This document shows positions 26,352 through 35,445 of a stretch of 64,000 nucleotides of DNA, one piece after another (within the stretch, counting starts at the first letter, position 1; each line of letters begins with the position of its first letter). The notes beneath the pieces are model-generated. The model did not search any database. It saw nothing but the letters and a program-made list of their open reading frames with translations, and was not told where the DNA came from. Made by a program: the position numbers and the translations under genes. The stretch lies in the NCBI GenBank assembly GCA_944326445.1, contig CALVDZ010000011.1:1-64000 (forward strand), read 5' to 3'. This DNA is from an uncultured Helicobacter sp. GTDB taxonomy: Bacteria; Campylobacterota; Campylobacteria; Campylobacterales; Helicobacteraceae.

Positions 26352-27197
26352 ATGAATCCAAAAGAAATTTTTTTGTGCTCTATTTGTAATGTGACCTCTG
26401 GGAATTGCGCGGAGGATTGCAAATACTGCACGCAGTCCTCACACTACCACACCAATATCCCCACCTACAAAAACAAGCCCATAGATTCTATCCTCCAAGA
26501 AGCGCGTAGCCTCAAAGAATACGGCGCGCTTGGGTTTTGTCTCGTAACTTCTGGGCGCGGGCTAGATTCTAAAAAATGCGAGTATATCGCGCAGGCTGCA
26601 AGGGCTATCAAAGAGGCGGATTTGGGACTGCATATCATCGCGTGCTGTGGGCGTGCGGATTTAGATTCACTCAAATACCTCAAGGCAAATGGCGTAGATA
26701 GCTACAACCACAACCTAGAGACTTCAAAAAACTTTTTCCCACACATTTGTAGCACACACACTTGGACTGAGCGTTTTGAGACTTGTGAAAACGCGCTAAA
26801 AGCCGAGCTTGGGCTGTGCTCGGGCGGGATTTTTGGGCTAGGGGAGAGCTGGGAGGATAGAATCGATATGCTCAAAATGCTCCAGATTCTCACCCCGCAT
26901 TCTAGTCCGATTAATTTTTATATCGCCAACCCAAACCTGCCCATCGATGTGCCAAAGCTTAGCAAAGAGGAGGCGCTTGATTGCGTGGCGTTGGCGCGGG
27001 AGTTTTTGCCCAAAACGCGGCTGATGATTGCCGGCGGGCGGGAGCATATCTTTGGCGAGGATCAAAAGAGCTTGTTTGAATGCGGGATAAATGCCGTGGT
27101 GCTAGGGGATTATCTCACGACTAAGGGTGAAGCGCCCAAAAAAGATGTGGAGCGCATACTCTCCTATGGCTATGTCGCAGCGAGTAGTTGCCACTAA
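26352..27197 (+). CDS. bioB: Biotin synthase
   Basis: Radical SAM enzyme that inserts sulfur into dethiobiotin. The 281-residue protein starts with FLCSICNVTSGNCAEDCKYCTQS; the CxxxCxxC cluster-binding triad is in CAEDCKYC. Later motifs CCGRADLDSLKYLKANGVDSYNHNLETS and RLMIAGGREHIFG match the BioB family, the latter holding the arginine that binds the second [2Fe-2S] cluster. The order bioB then YihY-type gene equals HP1406-HP1407. It follows the oxidoreductase by 9 nt. Confidence 0.95.
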   Translation: MNPKEIFLCSICNVTSGNCAEDCKYCTQSSHYHTNIPTYKNKPIDSILQEARSLKEYGALGFCLVTSGRGLDSKKCEYIAQAARAIKEADLGLHIIACCGRADLDSLKYLKANGVDSYNHNLETSKNFFPHICSTHTWTERFETCENALKAELGLCSGGIFGLGESWEDRIDMLKMLQILTPHSSPINFYIANPNLPIDVPKLSKEEALDCVALAREFLPKTRLMIAGGREHIFGEDQKSLFECGINAVVLGDYLTTKGEAPKKDVERILSYGYVAASSCH

Positions 27198-27210
27198 CGC
27201 TTAGGTGCTG

Positions 27211-28071
27211 ATGAAAAAGCTAGAGTGGCTAACAAACACAGATACCAAGGCACTTGTGCGCAAGGCGCGCCTTGAGTGCAGCAGAATCTATGCGTTTTTT
27301 GACAAGCAGCTTATCTATGCCGCCTCGCTTAGCTTTTATACGATTTTTGCGCTTATTCCGATGTTGCTCATTCTCTTTTCGGTTTTGCTCAATCTCCCGC
27401 AGTTTCAAGATGAGGTTTTGGAGCTAAAGGAGCTCATCCTCTCAAACCTCCTGCCCACCAACACTGATACCTTTTCACAATACCTCGATACGCTTTTGCA
27501 AAATAGCTCTAGGCTGGGGACTATGGGGCTTGTGTATGTGCTCATCACCTCGATTTTGTTTTTTCGCAATTTTGAATATATCACGGCTAAGATGTTCAAC
27601 TCAAGCCCGCGCAAATTTTTTGATTCTGTGGTGGTGTATTGGACGATGATCACTTTGTTTCCGATGTCGCTAGCACTCTCTATTTATTTTAGTGGCGAGG
27701 TGCAGCGGTATCTAAACGATGTGGCGGACTTTAGCCTGCTTTTTAAGATTCTGCCCTATTGCATCACTTGGAGTATGTTTTTTGTGCTTTTTAAAATCTC
27801 AGCAAACAAGGCACTGCGGTTTTTCCCCCTGCTGCTCTCTAGTCTAGGCACGACGATTGTGTGGCTTATCACCAAATGGGGCTTTGTGTATTATGCGTTT
27901 TACAACCAAACATATAAGAGCATTTATGGGCAGATTTCGATTTTGCTTTTTTTGATGCTGTGGATTTATGTTTCGTGGATTGTGATTTTGAGCGGTATGC
28001 GCTCGTGCGAGGGCTTTATGAGCAATTTTGGCAAAAAGCTTGAGCAAACCTTTGGGGCAGTGAAAATATAG
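27211..28071 (+). CDS. YihY/ribonuclease BN-like membrane protein
   Basis: A 286-residue integral membrane protein with about six helices and the family hallmark LSFYTIFALIPMLLILFSVL near residue 35 and LFLMLWIYVSWIVILSG near the end. The family was once called ribonuclease BN by mistake; its true role is unknown. Start ATG 27211 follows AGGT; GTG 27205 would add two residues. Downstream of bioB by 13 nt, as in H. pylori HP1407. Confidence 0.88.
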   Translation: MKKLEWLTNTDTKALVRKARLECSRIYAFFDKQLIYAASLSFYTIFALIPMLLILFSVLLNLPQFQDEVLELKELILSNLLPTNTDTFSQYLDTLLQNSSRLGTMGLVYVLITSILFFRNFEYITAKMFNSSPRKFFDSVVVYWTMITLFPMSLALSIYFSGEVQRYLNDVADFSLLFKILPYCITWSMFFVLFKISANKALRFFPLLLSSLGTTIVWLITKWGFVYYAFYNQTYKSIYGQISILLFLMLWIYVSWIVILSGMRSCEGFMSNFGKKLEQTFGAVKI

Positions 28072-28086
28072 AATCTAGGGCGAGCG

Positions 28087-29679
28087 ATGAGTGTTTTTGG
28101 CGAGTATGTTTTTAGCACCACAAATATCGTCGTGATAGGCTTTATCGCGCTTTTTTTGTATGCGGGGTGCTCCTCGGTGGTAGTTAGCACCAAAAATATC
28201 GATCCCAAAAAGCTACCAAAAGAGAGCGAGATACCCGCCTTTATCCCGCAGGATACAATGCTTGGCAAGGCGTATGCCAGCGAGCTAAAGATGCGCAAAG
28301 GAGAGAGTGGCGCGCTATTGCTAGATGATGGCACACAGGCACTCCTGCATCGTGTCGCGCTCACGCGTATGGCGCAAAAAAGCATTTTTTTGCAGTCTTA
28401 TATCTACAAAGATGAGCTTGCGTCTAAAGTCTTTATGCACGAGCTTTGGAAGGCTGCAAATCGCGGCGTGCAGGTGCGCATACTCATCGATGACAATGGC
28501 TTAGATTCAGACTTTTCAGACATTATCACGCTAGATTCCCACCCAAATATCGATGTCAAGATTTTTAATCCCTACAAAAACCGCTCTAGGATACTCCGCT
28601 ATCCAGAGATGGTGTATGACTTCAATCGTATCAACCATCGTATGCACAATAAGATTTTTGTAGTCGATGATATCGCGCTCATTATCGGCGGGCGCAATGT
28701 CGCAGATGATTATTTTGACAACAACACGCATTTAAACTTTACCGATACCGATGTCGTGTTTATCGGCGAGGTGGCAAAAGCCGCGACGCAGAACTTTATG
28801 GCGTATTGGCATTATGAGCGCTCCATACCCGCCACGCTCCTACCCTCAAAACGCTCGATGAAAAGCTATCTCAAAGAGATTGAGGCAACCTCGCGCAGGC
28901 TTGCCACCCAGCCTAGTGGCTTTGCCAAATACGACGCGACGATTAGGGATTTTGTGCGTCAATACACTGCCAAGGAGCTCGATATGGCGTGGGGTAGGGC
29001 AGTGTTTATTGCAGATATGCCCGATAAGATAGACAAAACCCACCAAAAACGCCCCATCACGGACGCGCTCAAGCAGATTTTTGCGCGCACCAAAAGCGAT
29101 GTGTATATCGCCGCGGCGTATCTCGTGCCCGGTAAGCACGCATTGGGGGATTTGGATATGCTAAAAAGCCGCGCAGTCTCAGTAAATATCCTCACGAACT
29201 CGCTTGCCTCCACGGATTCGTTTGTGGTGTATGCGGCGTGGGAGCGATATCGGGATTATTTTCTCAAAAACGGTGTGCGCGTGTATGAGTATCAGTATGA
29301 GGGCAACAAAAAAAATAGCAGGAAAAAAAGCGGCGTGCGCGGGAAGCTGAGCTCGGGTGCGTCGCTGCATAGCAAAACCATCGTGTTTGATGAGCGTATC
29401 ACTTGGGTGGGGAGCTTCAACCTCGATCAACGCTCCAGCAATCTCAACACAGAATCTGTCGTGGTGTTTGACAACCCCGAGTTTGCTAAGAAAACAAAGG
29501 CGCATATCAGAGAGGAAATGGCGGACGCGTGGGAGCTGTGGAGCGTGGATAGCGAGGTGTTTTGGAAGGGGTATAACAAAGATGGGGTGTTTGAGATTCA
29601 TAGCGCACCGCCAAATGCTAGTCTTTTTTTGCGCTTTTTTAATCTCTTAGCCAAAATCCTGCCAGAAAGTCAGATATGA
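28087..29679 (+). CDS. Phospholipase D-family cardiolipin synthase-like protein (HP0190-like)
   Basis: A 530-residue membrane-anchored protein with two HKD active-site motifs: HNKIFVVDDIALIIGGRN (near residue 182) and HSKTIVFDERITWVGSFN (near 429), so both halves of the catalytic site are present. An N-terminal helix followed by LYAGCSSVVV may be a lipobox (LYAGC). Family members (ClsC/YmdC-like) join phospholipids to make cardiolipin at the inner membrane. Homologue of HP0190. The gene begins 15 nt after the YihY-type gene. Confidence 0.85.
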   Translation: MSVFGEYVFSTTNIVVIGFIALFLYAGCSSVVVSTKNIDPKKLPKESEIPAFIPQDTMLGKAYASELKMRKGESGALLLDDGTQALLHRVALTRMAQKSIFLQSYIYKDELASKVFMHELWKAANRGVQVRILIDDNGLDSDFSDIITLDSHPNIDVKIFNPYKNRSRILRYPEMVYDFNRINHRMHNKIFVVDDIALIIGGRNVADDYFDNNTHLNFTDTDVVFIGEVAKAATQNFMAYWHYERSIPATLLPSKRSMKSYLKEIEATSRRLATQPSGFAKYDATIRDFVRQYTAKELDMAWGRAVFIADMPDKIDKTHQKRPITDALKQIFARTKSDVYIAAAYLVPGKHALGDLDMLKSRAVSVNILTNSLASTDSFVVYAAWERYRDYFLKNGVRVYEYQYEGNKKNSRKKSGVRGKLSSGASLHSKTIVFDERITWVGSFNLDQRSSNLNTESVVVFDNPEFAKKTKAHIREEMADAWELWSVDSEVFWKGYNKDGVFEIHSAPPNASLFLRFFNLLAKILPESQI

Positions 29680-30061
29680 GATATTTTGTTTGCTTACGCG
29701 CTAGAAGGGCTTGCAACCCCCCCCATCTGCGCTCATCTCAAGCAAACACTACACAAAATCTAGGGAATGCAAACTCTAGGGCTTAGATTCACACTCTAGC
29801 CTTGCAGATTCTAAACATTGCAAAATCCCCCACACAATCCAGCCAAGATTCACAAAAGCAAAGTGTGGAATCTAGCGCGCTTGCAGAATCTAGGGGAGAC
29901 ATAGAATCTAGTTTCAATACTTTAAGATTTAGAATCTAAGCAATATGGAATCTAGAGTGGATTTGGTTTCTAGATTCAGAGTTTTGGTTTTAGATTCAGA
30001 ATCCAAAACAATTACAGAATCTAAATTTACAGATTCAAAATCCAAACAACTCACACAATCC
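29680..30061. other. Intergenic region rich in AGAATCT heptamers
   Basis: No convincing gene. The stretch holds many AGAATCT/AGATTCT copies and a run of CCCCCCC at 29717-29723. Short frames here translate into low-complexity Ser/Glu/Leu sequences and have no ribosome-binding site. Confidence 0.5.
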
Positions 30062-30280
30062 CCCACTTCAAAAAACCTTATCAAGGCTTTGCCAAATATC
30101 AATAATAGTGCGTGCGGTAGCACGAGCCTAGCGCAATTGCAAAAATGGCAGAATCTAAAGCTTTAGAATCTTTAGATTCTGTTCGGCTCGTGCTACCGCA
30201 CGCACTATTTTGAATCGGGCAAAGTCTCGCACAAAGTTTTTTGGGGTGGGAGATTGCGTAATTGTTTTAGGTTTAGATTC
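30062..30280 (+). repeat. Family-2 repeat with 25-bp perfect inverted repeat
   Basis: Shares the core ATGGCAGAATCTAAAG...CTTTAGATTCTG and the downstream CGGGCAAAG...CACAAAGTTTTTTGGGG with the copies at 14005 and 61870. Here the core is enclosed by perfect 25-bp arms at 30104-30128 and 30185-30209, with further symmetry inside (AGAATCTAAAG and CTTTAGATTCT). It sits between two convergent genes (phospholipase D-type and dnaK) and could act as a two-way terminator; the T-run after the right arm (TTTTTTGGGG) supports this weakly. Confidence 0.75.
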
Positions 30281-30796
30281 TATAAATGCACGAGATTCTG
30301 AATCTGTTGGGCTAGATTCTAATTTTTCCAAACATAGATTGTGTGAGTTGCTTAGATTCTGAATCTATTGAGTTGGATTGTAAAATGGCTTTTAATTCTG
30401 CGGGGCTAGATTCTGCAAATGTGTTAGATTCTATACAATAGAGATTCTGAACTTTGTTTGTTCCTTTGAATCTGTTTTGGTTTTTGTGCGTATTTTAGAA
30501 TCCGCCTTGTTTGAATCTAAAGCTTTGTCTGGGCTTTCCTTAGATTCTACATCTCATATTTGGCTTAGTGCGTGGGGGAGTGTGAGCTTTTAGAATCTAG
30601 AGATTTTGCTTCACTAAATATGAAGGGATTGTGTGCTTGGGCTTAGATTTTAAATCTACTTGAGACTCCGCACTTGGTGTGGTGTGGATTGTGTGGGGTT
30701 GTCGCCGCTAGCAAAAAATTAGTCATTGTCGTGGGGCTTATAGAGCTTTTGGGGGGTGTGTGTGGCGGGTGCGGGGGGTGGGAGCGCAACGCCCCA
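30281..30796. other. Intergenic region downstream of dnaK with G-rich tract
   Basis: No gene seen. About a dozen AGATTCT/AGAATCT heptamers occur. Close to the dnaK stop lies a G-rich run on the plus strand (30751-30781) with GGGGGG, GGG, GGGGGG and GGG blocks that could fold as a G-quadruplex. Confidence 0.5.
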
Positions 30797-32671
30797 CTAC
30801 TCCACTTCCGCATCGATGACATCATCATCTTTGCCCTTTTTGCTCTCTTGCGCACCGCTATTTTGGGTTTGGTTTTGCATAGCTTGGGCGAGAGATTGGG
30901 CTTTTTGGCTAAGGTTTTGAATCTTAGATTCTAGCTCCTCCTTGCCCACGCTCTCGTTTTTGAGCGCGTCCTCTAAGTCTTTGAGCGCAGATTCTATGCC
31001 CTCCACCTCTGTGGCAGGGATTTTGTCCCTGTGCTCATCAAGGCTCTTTCTTGTCTGATACACGAGGCTATCGGCTTGGTTGCGTAGCTCGATGAGCTCC
31101 TTTTTCTTAGCGTCCTCTTCTTTGTGCAGCTCGGCGTCTTTTACCATTTTTTCGATTTCAGAATCTGAAAGCCCGCTAGAACCGCTGATTTTAATCTCTT
31201 GGGATTTGCCCGTGGTTTTGTCCTTGGCACTCACGGTTAAGATTCCATTGGCGTCAATGTCAAAGGTTACCTCGATTTGTGGCACGCCACGCGGTGCGGC
31301 AGGGATACCGGTAAGATCAAAGCGCCCAAGCGATTTGTTATCGCGCGCTAGCTCGCGCTCGCCTTGTAAGACATTAATGGACACAGCGGGCTGGTTGTCC
31401 TCATAGGTTGAGAATACCTGCGTCTTTTTAGTGGGGATTGTCACGCCGCGCTCCACGATTTTGGTAGCGATCCCCCCAGCAGTCTCTATCCCTAGGCTTA
31501 GCGGCGTCACATCAAGCAGTAGCACATCTTTGACATCGCCCTTTAGCACGCCGCCCTGTATCGCCGCGCCCACCGCCACGACTTCATCGGGATTGACGGA
31601 TTTATTGAGATCTTTGCCGATAAATTCCTTGACGCGCTCCTGCACCTTTGGAATCCGCGTCGAGCCGCCCACCATCACGACTTCGCTAATATCGCTCTTG
31701 CTGAGCCCCGCGTCTTTTATCACAAAATCGATTTTGGCAATCGTCTCATCGACTAAATCCTCTATGAGGCTCTCAAACTTCGCACGAGTGAGCTTTTTGA
31801 CTAAGTGCTTAGGACCACTTGAATCGGCAGTGATAAATGGTAGATTAAGCTCTGTCTCCTGCGCGCTGCTAAGCTCCTTTTTGGCAGTCTCTGCCGCGTC
31901 TTTGAGGCGTTGGAGTGCCATCACATCGTTTTTGATATCAATCCCGCTTTCATCTTGAAATTCCTTAGCCGCCCAATCGATGATTCTATTATCAAAGTCA
32001 TCGCCGCCCAAAAACGCATCGCCGCCCGTAGCGAGCACTTCCACGACATTATCGCCCGTCTCAAGCACGGTAACATCAAAAGTCCCTCCGCCCAAGTCAT
32101 ACACCATAATCTTTTCGGATTCTTTTTTATCAAGCCCATAAGCAAGCGCGGCGGAAGTGGGTTCATTGATGATACGCAATACATTAAGCCCCGCGATCGT
32201 CCCTGCTTCTTTTGTCGCTTTGCGCTGCGAGTCGTTAAAATACGCGGGCACGGTGATCACGGCTTCAGTTACGCTCTCGCCTAGGTAGCTCTCGGCGTCC
32301 TCTTTGATTTTCATCAAAATTTTGGCTGAAATCTCTTGGGGCGTGTAGATTTTATCCGCTATCTCTATCGCACACGCGCCGTTTCTGTCGATGATTTTAT
32401 AAGGCAGTCGTTTTTGCGCCTCTTTTGCCTTGTCTTCATTAAACATCAAGCCCATAATGCGCTTGATGGAGTAGATTGTCTTTTGCGGATTGGTGACTGC
32501 TTGCCTCTTAGCGGGCTCGCCCACCAAAATCTCGCCCTTATCGGTAAAAGCCACGATGGAAGGCGTGGTGTTTTTGCCCTCTTTGTTGGCGATGACTTTT
32601 GCTTCATTGCCCTCATACACTGCCATTGCCGAGTTTGTAGTCCCTAAGTCGATTCCGATTACTTTTGCCAT
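30797..32671 (-). CDS. dnaK: Chaperone DnaK (Hsp70)
   Basis: ATP-dependent folding chaperone, 624 residues. N-terminal MAKVIGIDLGTTNSAMAVYEG, VPAYFNDSQRKATKEAG and VYDLGGGTFDVTVLETG form the ATPase domain; the linker and substrate domain follow (KDVLLLDVTPLSLGIETAGG). It ends in the Hsp70 lid and an acidic DDDVIDAEVE tail. Third gene of hrcA-grpE-dnaK; 22 nt after grpE with an AAGGATAAA ribosome-binding site. Heat-inducible through HrcA at the CIRCE-like site upstream of hrcA. Confidence 0.97.
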   Translation of the reverse strand: MAKVIGIDLGTTNSAMAVYEGNEAKVIANKEGKNTTPSIVAFTDKGEILVGEPAKRQAVTNPQKTIYSIKRIMGLMFNEDKAKEAQKRLPYKIIDRNGACAIEIADKIYTPQEISAKILMKIKEDAESYLGESVTEAVITVPAYFNDSQRKATKEAGTIAGLNVLRIINEPTSAALAYGLDKKESEKIMVYDLGGGTFDVTVLETGDNVVEVLATGGDAFLGGDDFDNRIIDWAAKEFQDESGIDIKNDVMALQRLKDAAETAKKELSSAQETELNLPFITADSSGPKHLVKKLTRAKFESLIEDLVDETIAKIDFVIKDAGLSKSDISEVVMVGGSTRIPKVQERVKEFIGKDLNKSVNPDEVVAVGAAIQGGVLKGDVKDVLLLDVTPLSLGIETAGGIATKIVERGVTIPTKKTQVFSTYEDNQPAVSINVLQGERELARDNKSLGRFDLTGIPAAPRGVPQIEVTFDIDANGILTVSAKDKTTGKSQEIKISGSSGLSDSEIEKMVKDAELHKEEDAKKKELIELRNQADSLVYQTRKSLDEHRDKIPATEVEGIESALKDLEDALKNESVGKEELESKIQNLSQKAQSLAQAMQNQTQNSGAQESKKGKDDDVIDAEVE

Positions 32672-32693
32672 AGTTTATCCTTTGTGTTTAAGT

Positions 32694-33266
32694 TTAGTCG
32701 TTTTTTACAATGCTTACCATTGCAGGACGCAGCACGCGCCCTTTGTATGTGTAGCCATTTTGCAGCACTTGCGCGATCTGCCCATTTTGCTTGGCAGGAT
32801 CTGGCACTTGCATTAGGCATTCGTGCAGATTGGGATCAAACTCCCTATCGGCTGCTATATGCTCTATCCCGTGCTTGCCTAGTGCCTTATAAAAGCTCTC
32901 AAGCGTGAGCTCTAAGCCCTGCACGATCGCCTGCTGCTCCGCGGCTTGCGCAGATTCTAACGCCTTTTGCAAGGTGTCAAGCACAGGGAGCAAGTCGATA
33001 CCAAAACGCTCGTTTGCGTATTCTAGGCTTTGGTATTTTTCGCGCTCCAGACGCTTTTTGGTGTTTTCAAAATCCGCAAACGCCCGCACATACTGATCTT
33101 TTAGCTCATCGTATTTGGATTGCAGTTCTTGAGAATCTTGTGCATTTTCCGCGCCTTGCTCATCTTGTGCAAGGTTTTGGGATTCTTGTGAATCTAGCTC
33201 CTGTCGCGACTCTAGTCCCTCTTGCGCAATATCTTGGGCTTGGCTCTCTGATGTGTGTTCTTGCAT
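32694..33266 (-). CDS. grpE: Nucleotide exchange factor GrpE
   Basis: A 190-residue GrpE that releases ADP from DnaK. The Glu/Gln/Ser-rich N-terminal tail (1-50) is followed by the long coiled-coil helix (ELKDQYVRAFADFENTKKRL), and the C-terminal beta domain with the signature EHIAADREFDPNLHECLMQVPD...VLQNGYTYKGRVLRPAMVSIV. It lies between hrcA (19 nt) and dnaK (22 nt). Confidence 0.95.
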   Translation of the reverse strand: MQEHTSESQAQDIAQEGLESRQELDSQESQNLAQDEQGAENAQDSQELQSKYDELKDQYVRAFADFENTKKRLEREKYQSLEYANERFGIDLLPVLDTLQKALESAQAAEQQAIVQGLELTLESFYKALGKHGIEHIAADREFDPNLHECLMQVPDPAKQNGQIAQVLQNGYTYKGRVLRPAMVSIVKND

Positions 33267-33285
33267 ACAACCTCCTTTGTTAGAT

Positions 33286-34077
33286 TTAGCTCGCGAGCTC
33301 TTTGTAAAAGCTCACATAGTCCCTATCCACCTCGCCACACACGAGGATATGTCCGCTCTGTCCCTCTGTGGTGCGAAACTCCTGCATAATGCCAAGGTAG
33401 TTTTTGGGCAAAAATTCTTCAAAATAGATTCCATCTTGAAGCTTGTGAAAAACATAGCCGTTTATAATGTCTAAAAATACCTCCTCGTTTGAAGTTAGTC
33501 TAAGCATTTCACAAAGCGCGCTCACACAAAAGCGCATTAGCTCGCCTTCATACGCATTGCCAAGTGCCTCTAGTAGCTCCTTGGCGCGCACTTGGTAGGC
33601 GATTTTTTGGATATCGGTGATGTCGAGATTCTTTAGCTCGTGCAAAAACCGCTCTAGCGAGGCATTATACGAGAGGATCGCATAGCCCTGCTCAAGCTTG
33701 AGTGCCAAAAATTCATTATGGATATTGAGAATCTCTTGGAGCGTATTGCGCGAGTGTAGTCGCACCACACAACAGATATTGTGCGCATAGCTGCTGTGCT
33801 TTAGCCTCTCTAGGTTTTGCACGATACAGGGGCTTTTGGGATCGATATGCTTTAGCCAATGGTTTTTTAACGCCGTGTAGGTGGGGATACGCCCGCTGCT
33901 GATATGGGGCTGGGCGAGCCAACCCTCCTGCACCAATGCCTTAAAATAATTCCGAATAGTCGCCGAAGAGACGCCCATATGATAAGAGGCTTTGAGAGAT
34001 TCTGAGCCGATGGGCTCTTTGGACTTGAGGTATTGCACAATCACTTGCTCAAGCAATAAATCTTTTTTAGAACTCAT
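33286..34077 (-). CDS. hrcA: Heat-inducible repressor HrcA
   Basis: A 263-residue repressor from ATG 34077 (AAAGGAGAGGCG before it). N-terminal winged helix (SSKKDLLLEQVIVQYLKSKEPIGSESLKASYHMGVSSATIRNYFKALVQEGWL) binds CIRCE; the rest is a divergent HrcA regulatory domain, shorter than the ~340-residue form of Gram-positive bacteria, as usual in Helicobacter. It controls its own operon hrcA-grpE-dnaK. A TTG start at 34092 is possible but unlikely. Confidence 0.93.
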   Translation of the reverse strand: MSSKKDLLLEQVIVQYLKSKEPIGSESLKASYHMGVSSATIRNYFKALVQEGWLAQPHISSGRIPTYTALKNHWLKHIDPKSPCIVQNLERLKHSSYAHNICCVVRLHSRNTLQEILNIHNEFLALKLEQGYAILSYNASLERFLHELKNLDITDIQKIAYQVRAKELLEALGNAYEGELMRFCVSALCEMLRLTSNEEVFLDIINGYVFHKLQDGIYFEEFLPKNYLGIMQEFRTTEGQSGHILVCGEVDRDYVSFYKELAS

Positions 34078-34114
34078 CGCCTCTCCTTTCAAAATCTCAA
34101 AATTTTTGGGCGGT

Positions 34115-34120
34115 ATTATA
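34115..34120 (-). promoter_or_regulatory. -10 box of hrcA-grpE-dnaK operon
   Basis: TATAAT on the minus strand at 34115-34120, about 38 bp from the hrcA ATG. The presumed -35 region falls inside the CIRCE-like palindrome, so HrcA binding would block polymerase. Confidence 0.7.
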
Positions 34121-34129
34121 CCAAGATTT

Positions 34130-34156
34130 TTAGCAATTTGGTAAATAAATTGCTAA
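34130..34156. promoter_or_regulatory. CIRCE-like HrcA operator (variant)
   Basis: TTAGCAATT (34130-34138), nine bases, then AATTGCTAA (34148-34156): a perfect 9-9-9 inverted repeat with the spacing and outer half-site bases of CIRCE (TTAGCACTC-N9-GAGTGCTAA). The inner three bases of each arm are changed symmetrically. It overlaps the -35 region of the hrcA promoter. Confidence 0.85.
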
Positions 34157-34349
34157 TTTTCATTAAACTTTAGTCTATTTGCATAAACTTATCTAAGTAT
34201 TTTTATTTATGAAACATATGCCTAATCGTATCATACTAATTGCACTAAGTCTGATAATATGCGCACATTCCCACAAGCCCCCACGAGATTCACAGGGGAG
34301 TGAAAATCCCACACGCGAACTCCCCCTAGCCCACCAAGGCACAAAATGC

Positions 34350-34355
34350 TATAAT
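34350..34355 (+). promoter_or_regulatory. -10 box before FkbM-type gene
   Basis: TATAAT at 34350-34355 on the plus strand, 40 bp before ATG 34395. It argues for the ATG at 34395 rather than the upstream in-frame ATG at 34209. Confidence 0.5.
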
Positions 34356-34394
34356 GTGGCGCAACCTCAAAATAACCTCAAAAAAGAAGCAACG

Positions 34395-35428
34395 ATGAAA
34401 TCCGCATTAAAAAAAGTGTATAAAAGCCTTATGCACGCGTATTTTGGACGAGGTTCACTGACTAAAGACATTTTAGATTTTAGGGGCGTGGGATTTTTGC
34501 CCAGACAAAAACTCAAGCTTTTAAAACGCTACAAAGCCCATCTGCACGCCATAGATTCACTGCTTTATACCAAGCTATGTGCCAAGGAGCGAGAAGTGCT
34601 CATAATGTGGCTGCTTAAGCGATGGGTAATTGGGGGGGCAGATATAGCCGATGATTTTTGGCGCGCAAAAATAAACCTCGCTTTTATACAAGGCGAAAAG
34701 CTCTACCATAGCCGAAACAGCGCACAATCCCCCATAACAATCCCTTTTGAAAACCAAGAGATTTTATACCACACAAGCTGCCCTTTGCCCCACCACGCGC
34801 ACTCTACCGAGCAATCCATCGCCTTTTATCCCATCGTGCATACATTTTGCTACGCGAATACGAGAGGGAGGGCTTCAATCCCAACGATGGCGAAGTAATT
34901 TTTGATTGTGGCGGGGCGGAGGGCGATACTGCCTTGTTTTTTAGCGCGCTATATCCAAACTCCCCCATTTATAGCTTTGAATGCGCCAAGCCCTCATACG
35001 CGCTGCTGCGCCAAAACCTCATAGCAAACCACAAACAAGCACAGATCAAAGCCTATGAATACGCCATAGGTGCCACGACACAGACACTGCACTTTGACTC
35101 GTGGCGCATAATCCCACAAAAAAGCGCGACAAGCATAGAAGTAGAGTGCGTATCCATCGATGATTTTGTCGCAAAGCACGATATCACCAACCTCGGGCTT
35201 ATCAAAATGGACATCGAGGGCGGGGAGCAAGACGCCCTAAGGGGCGCACTGCAGAGCATTAAGCGATTTAAGCCAAAGCTGATGATTCCAATCTACCACT
35301 TAGAAGATGATATCGTGGAGATTCCAAGACTCTTGCATTCTTTGAATCTCCGGATGGAGTTTTCACTCAAATGGACAGAAATACGCGCGTGGGGTATGGA
35401 TTGCGTGCTCTTTGTGCGCTTTGTGTGA
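34395..35428 (+). pseudogene. FkbM-family methyltransferase, split by a frameshift
   Basis: The first frame (MKSALKKVYKSLMHAYFGRG...) runs from ATG 34395 to a stop at 34898. From near 34840 the protein continues in another frame (LLREYEREGFNPNDGEVIFDCGGAEGDTALFFS) to 35428. The second part is a clear FkbM methyltransferase: SAM motif VIFDCGGAEGDTA, FECAKPSYALLRQNL, SIDDFVAKHDITNLGLIKMDIEGGEQDALRG. FkbM enzymes O-methylate sugars or polyketides, in epsilonproteobacteria usually surface glycans. The ~345-residue sum is normal for Helicobacter relatives. There is no long homopolymer at the switch (about 34790-34847), so an indel mutation is more likely than phase variation. Confidence 0.8.
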
Positions 35429-35445
35429 TGTATAGACATAATTTT

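Noticed and set aside
29945..30166. Small ORFs in the heptamer-rich gap between the phospholipase D-type gene and dnaK
   Set aside because: Translations are low-complexity Ser/Glu/Asp/Leu from repeated AGATTCT words, without ribosome-binding sites.
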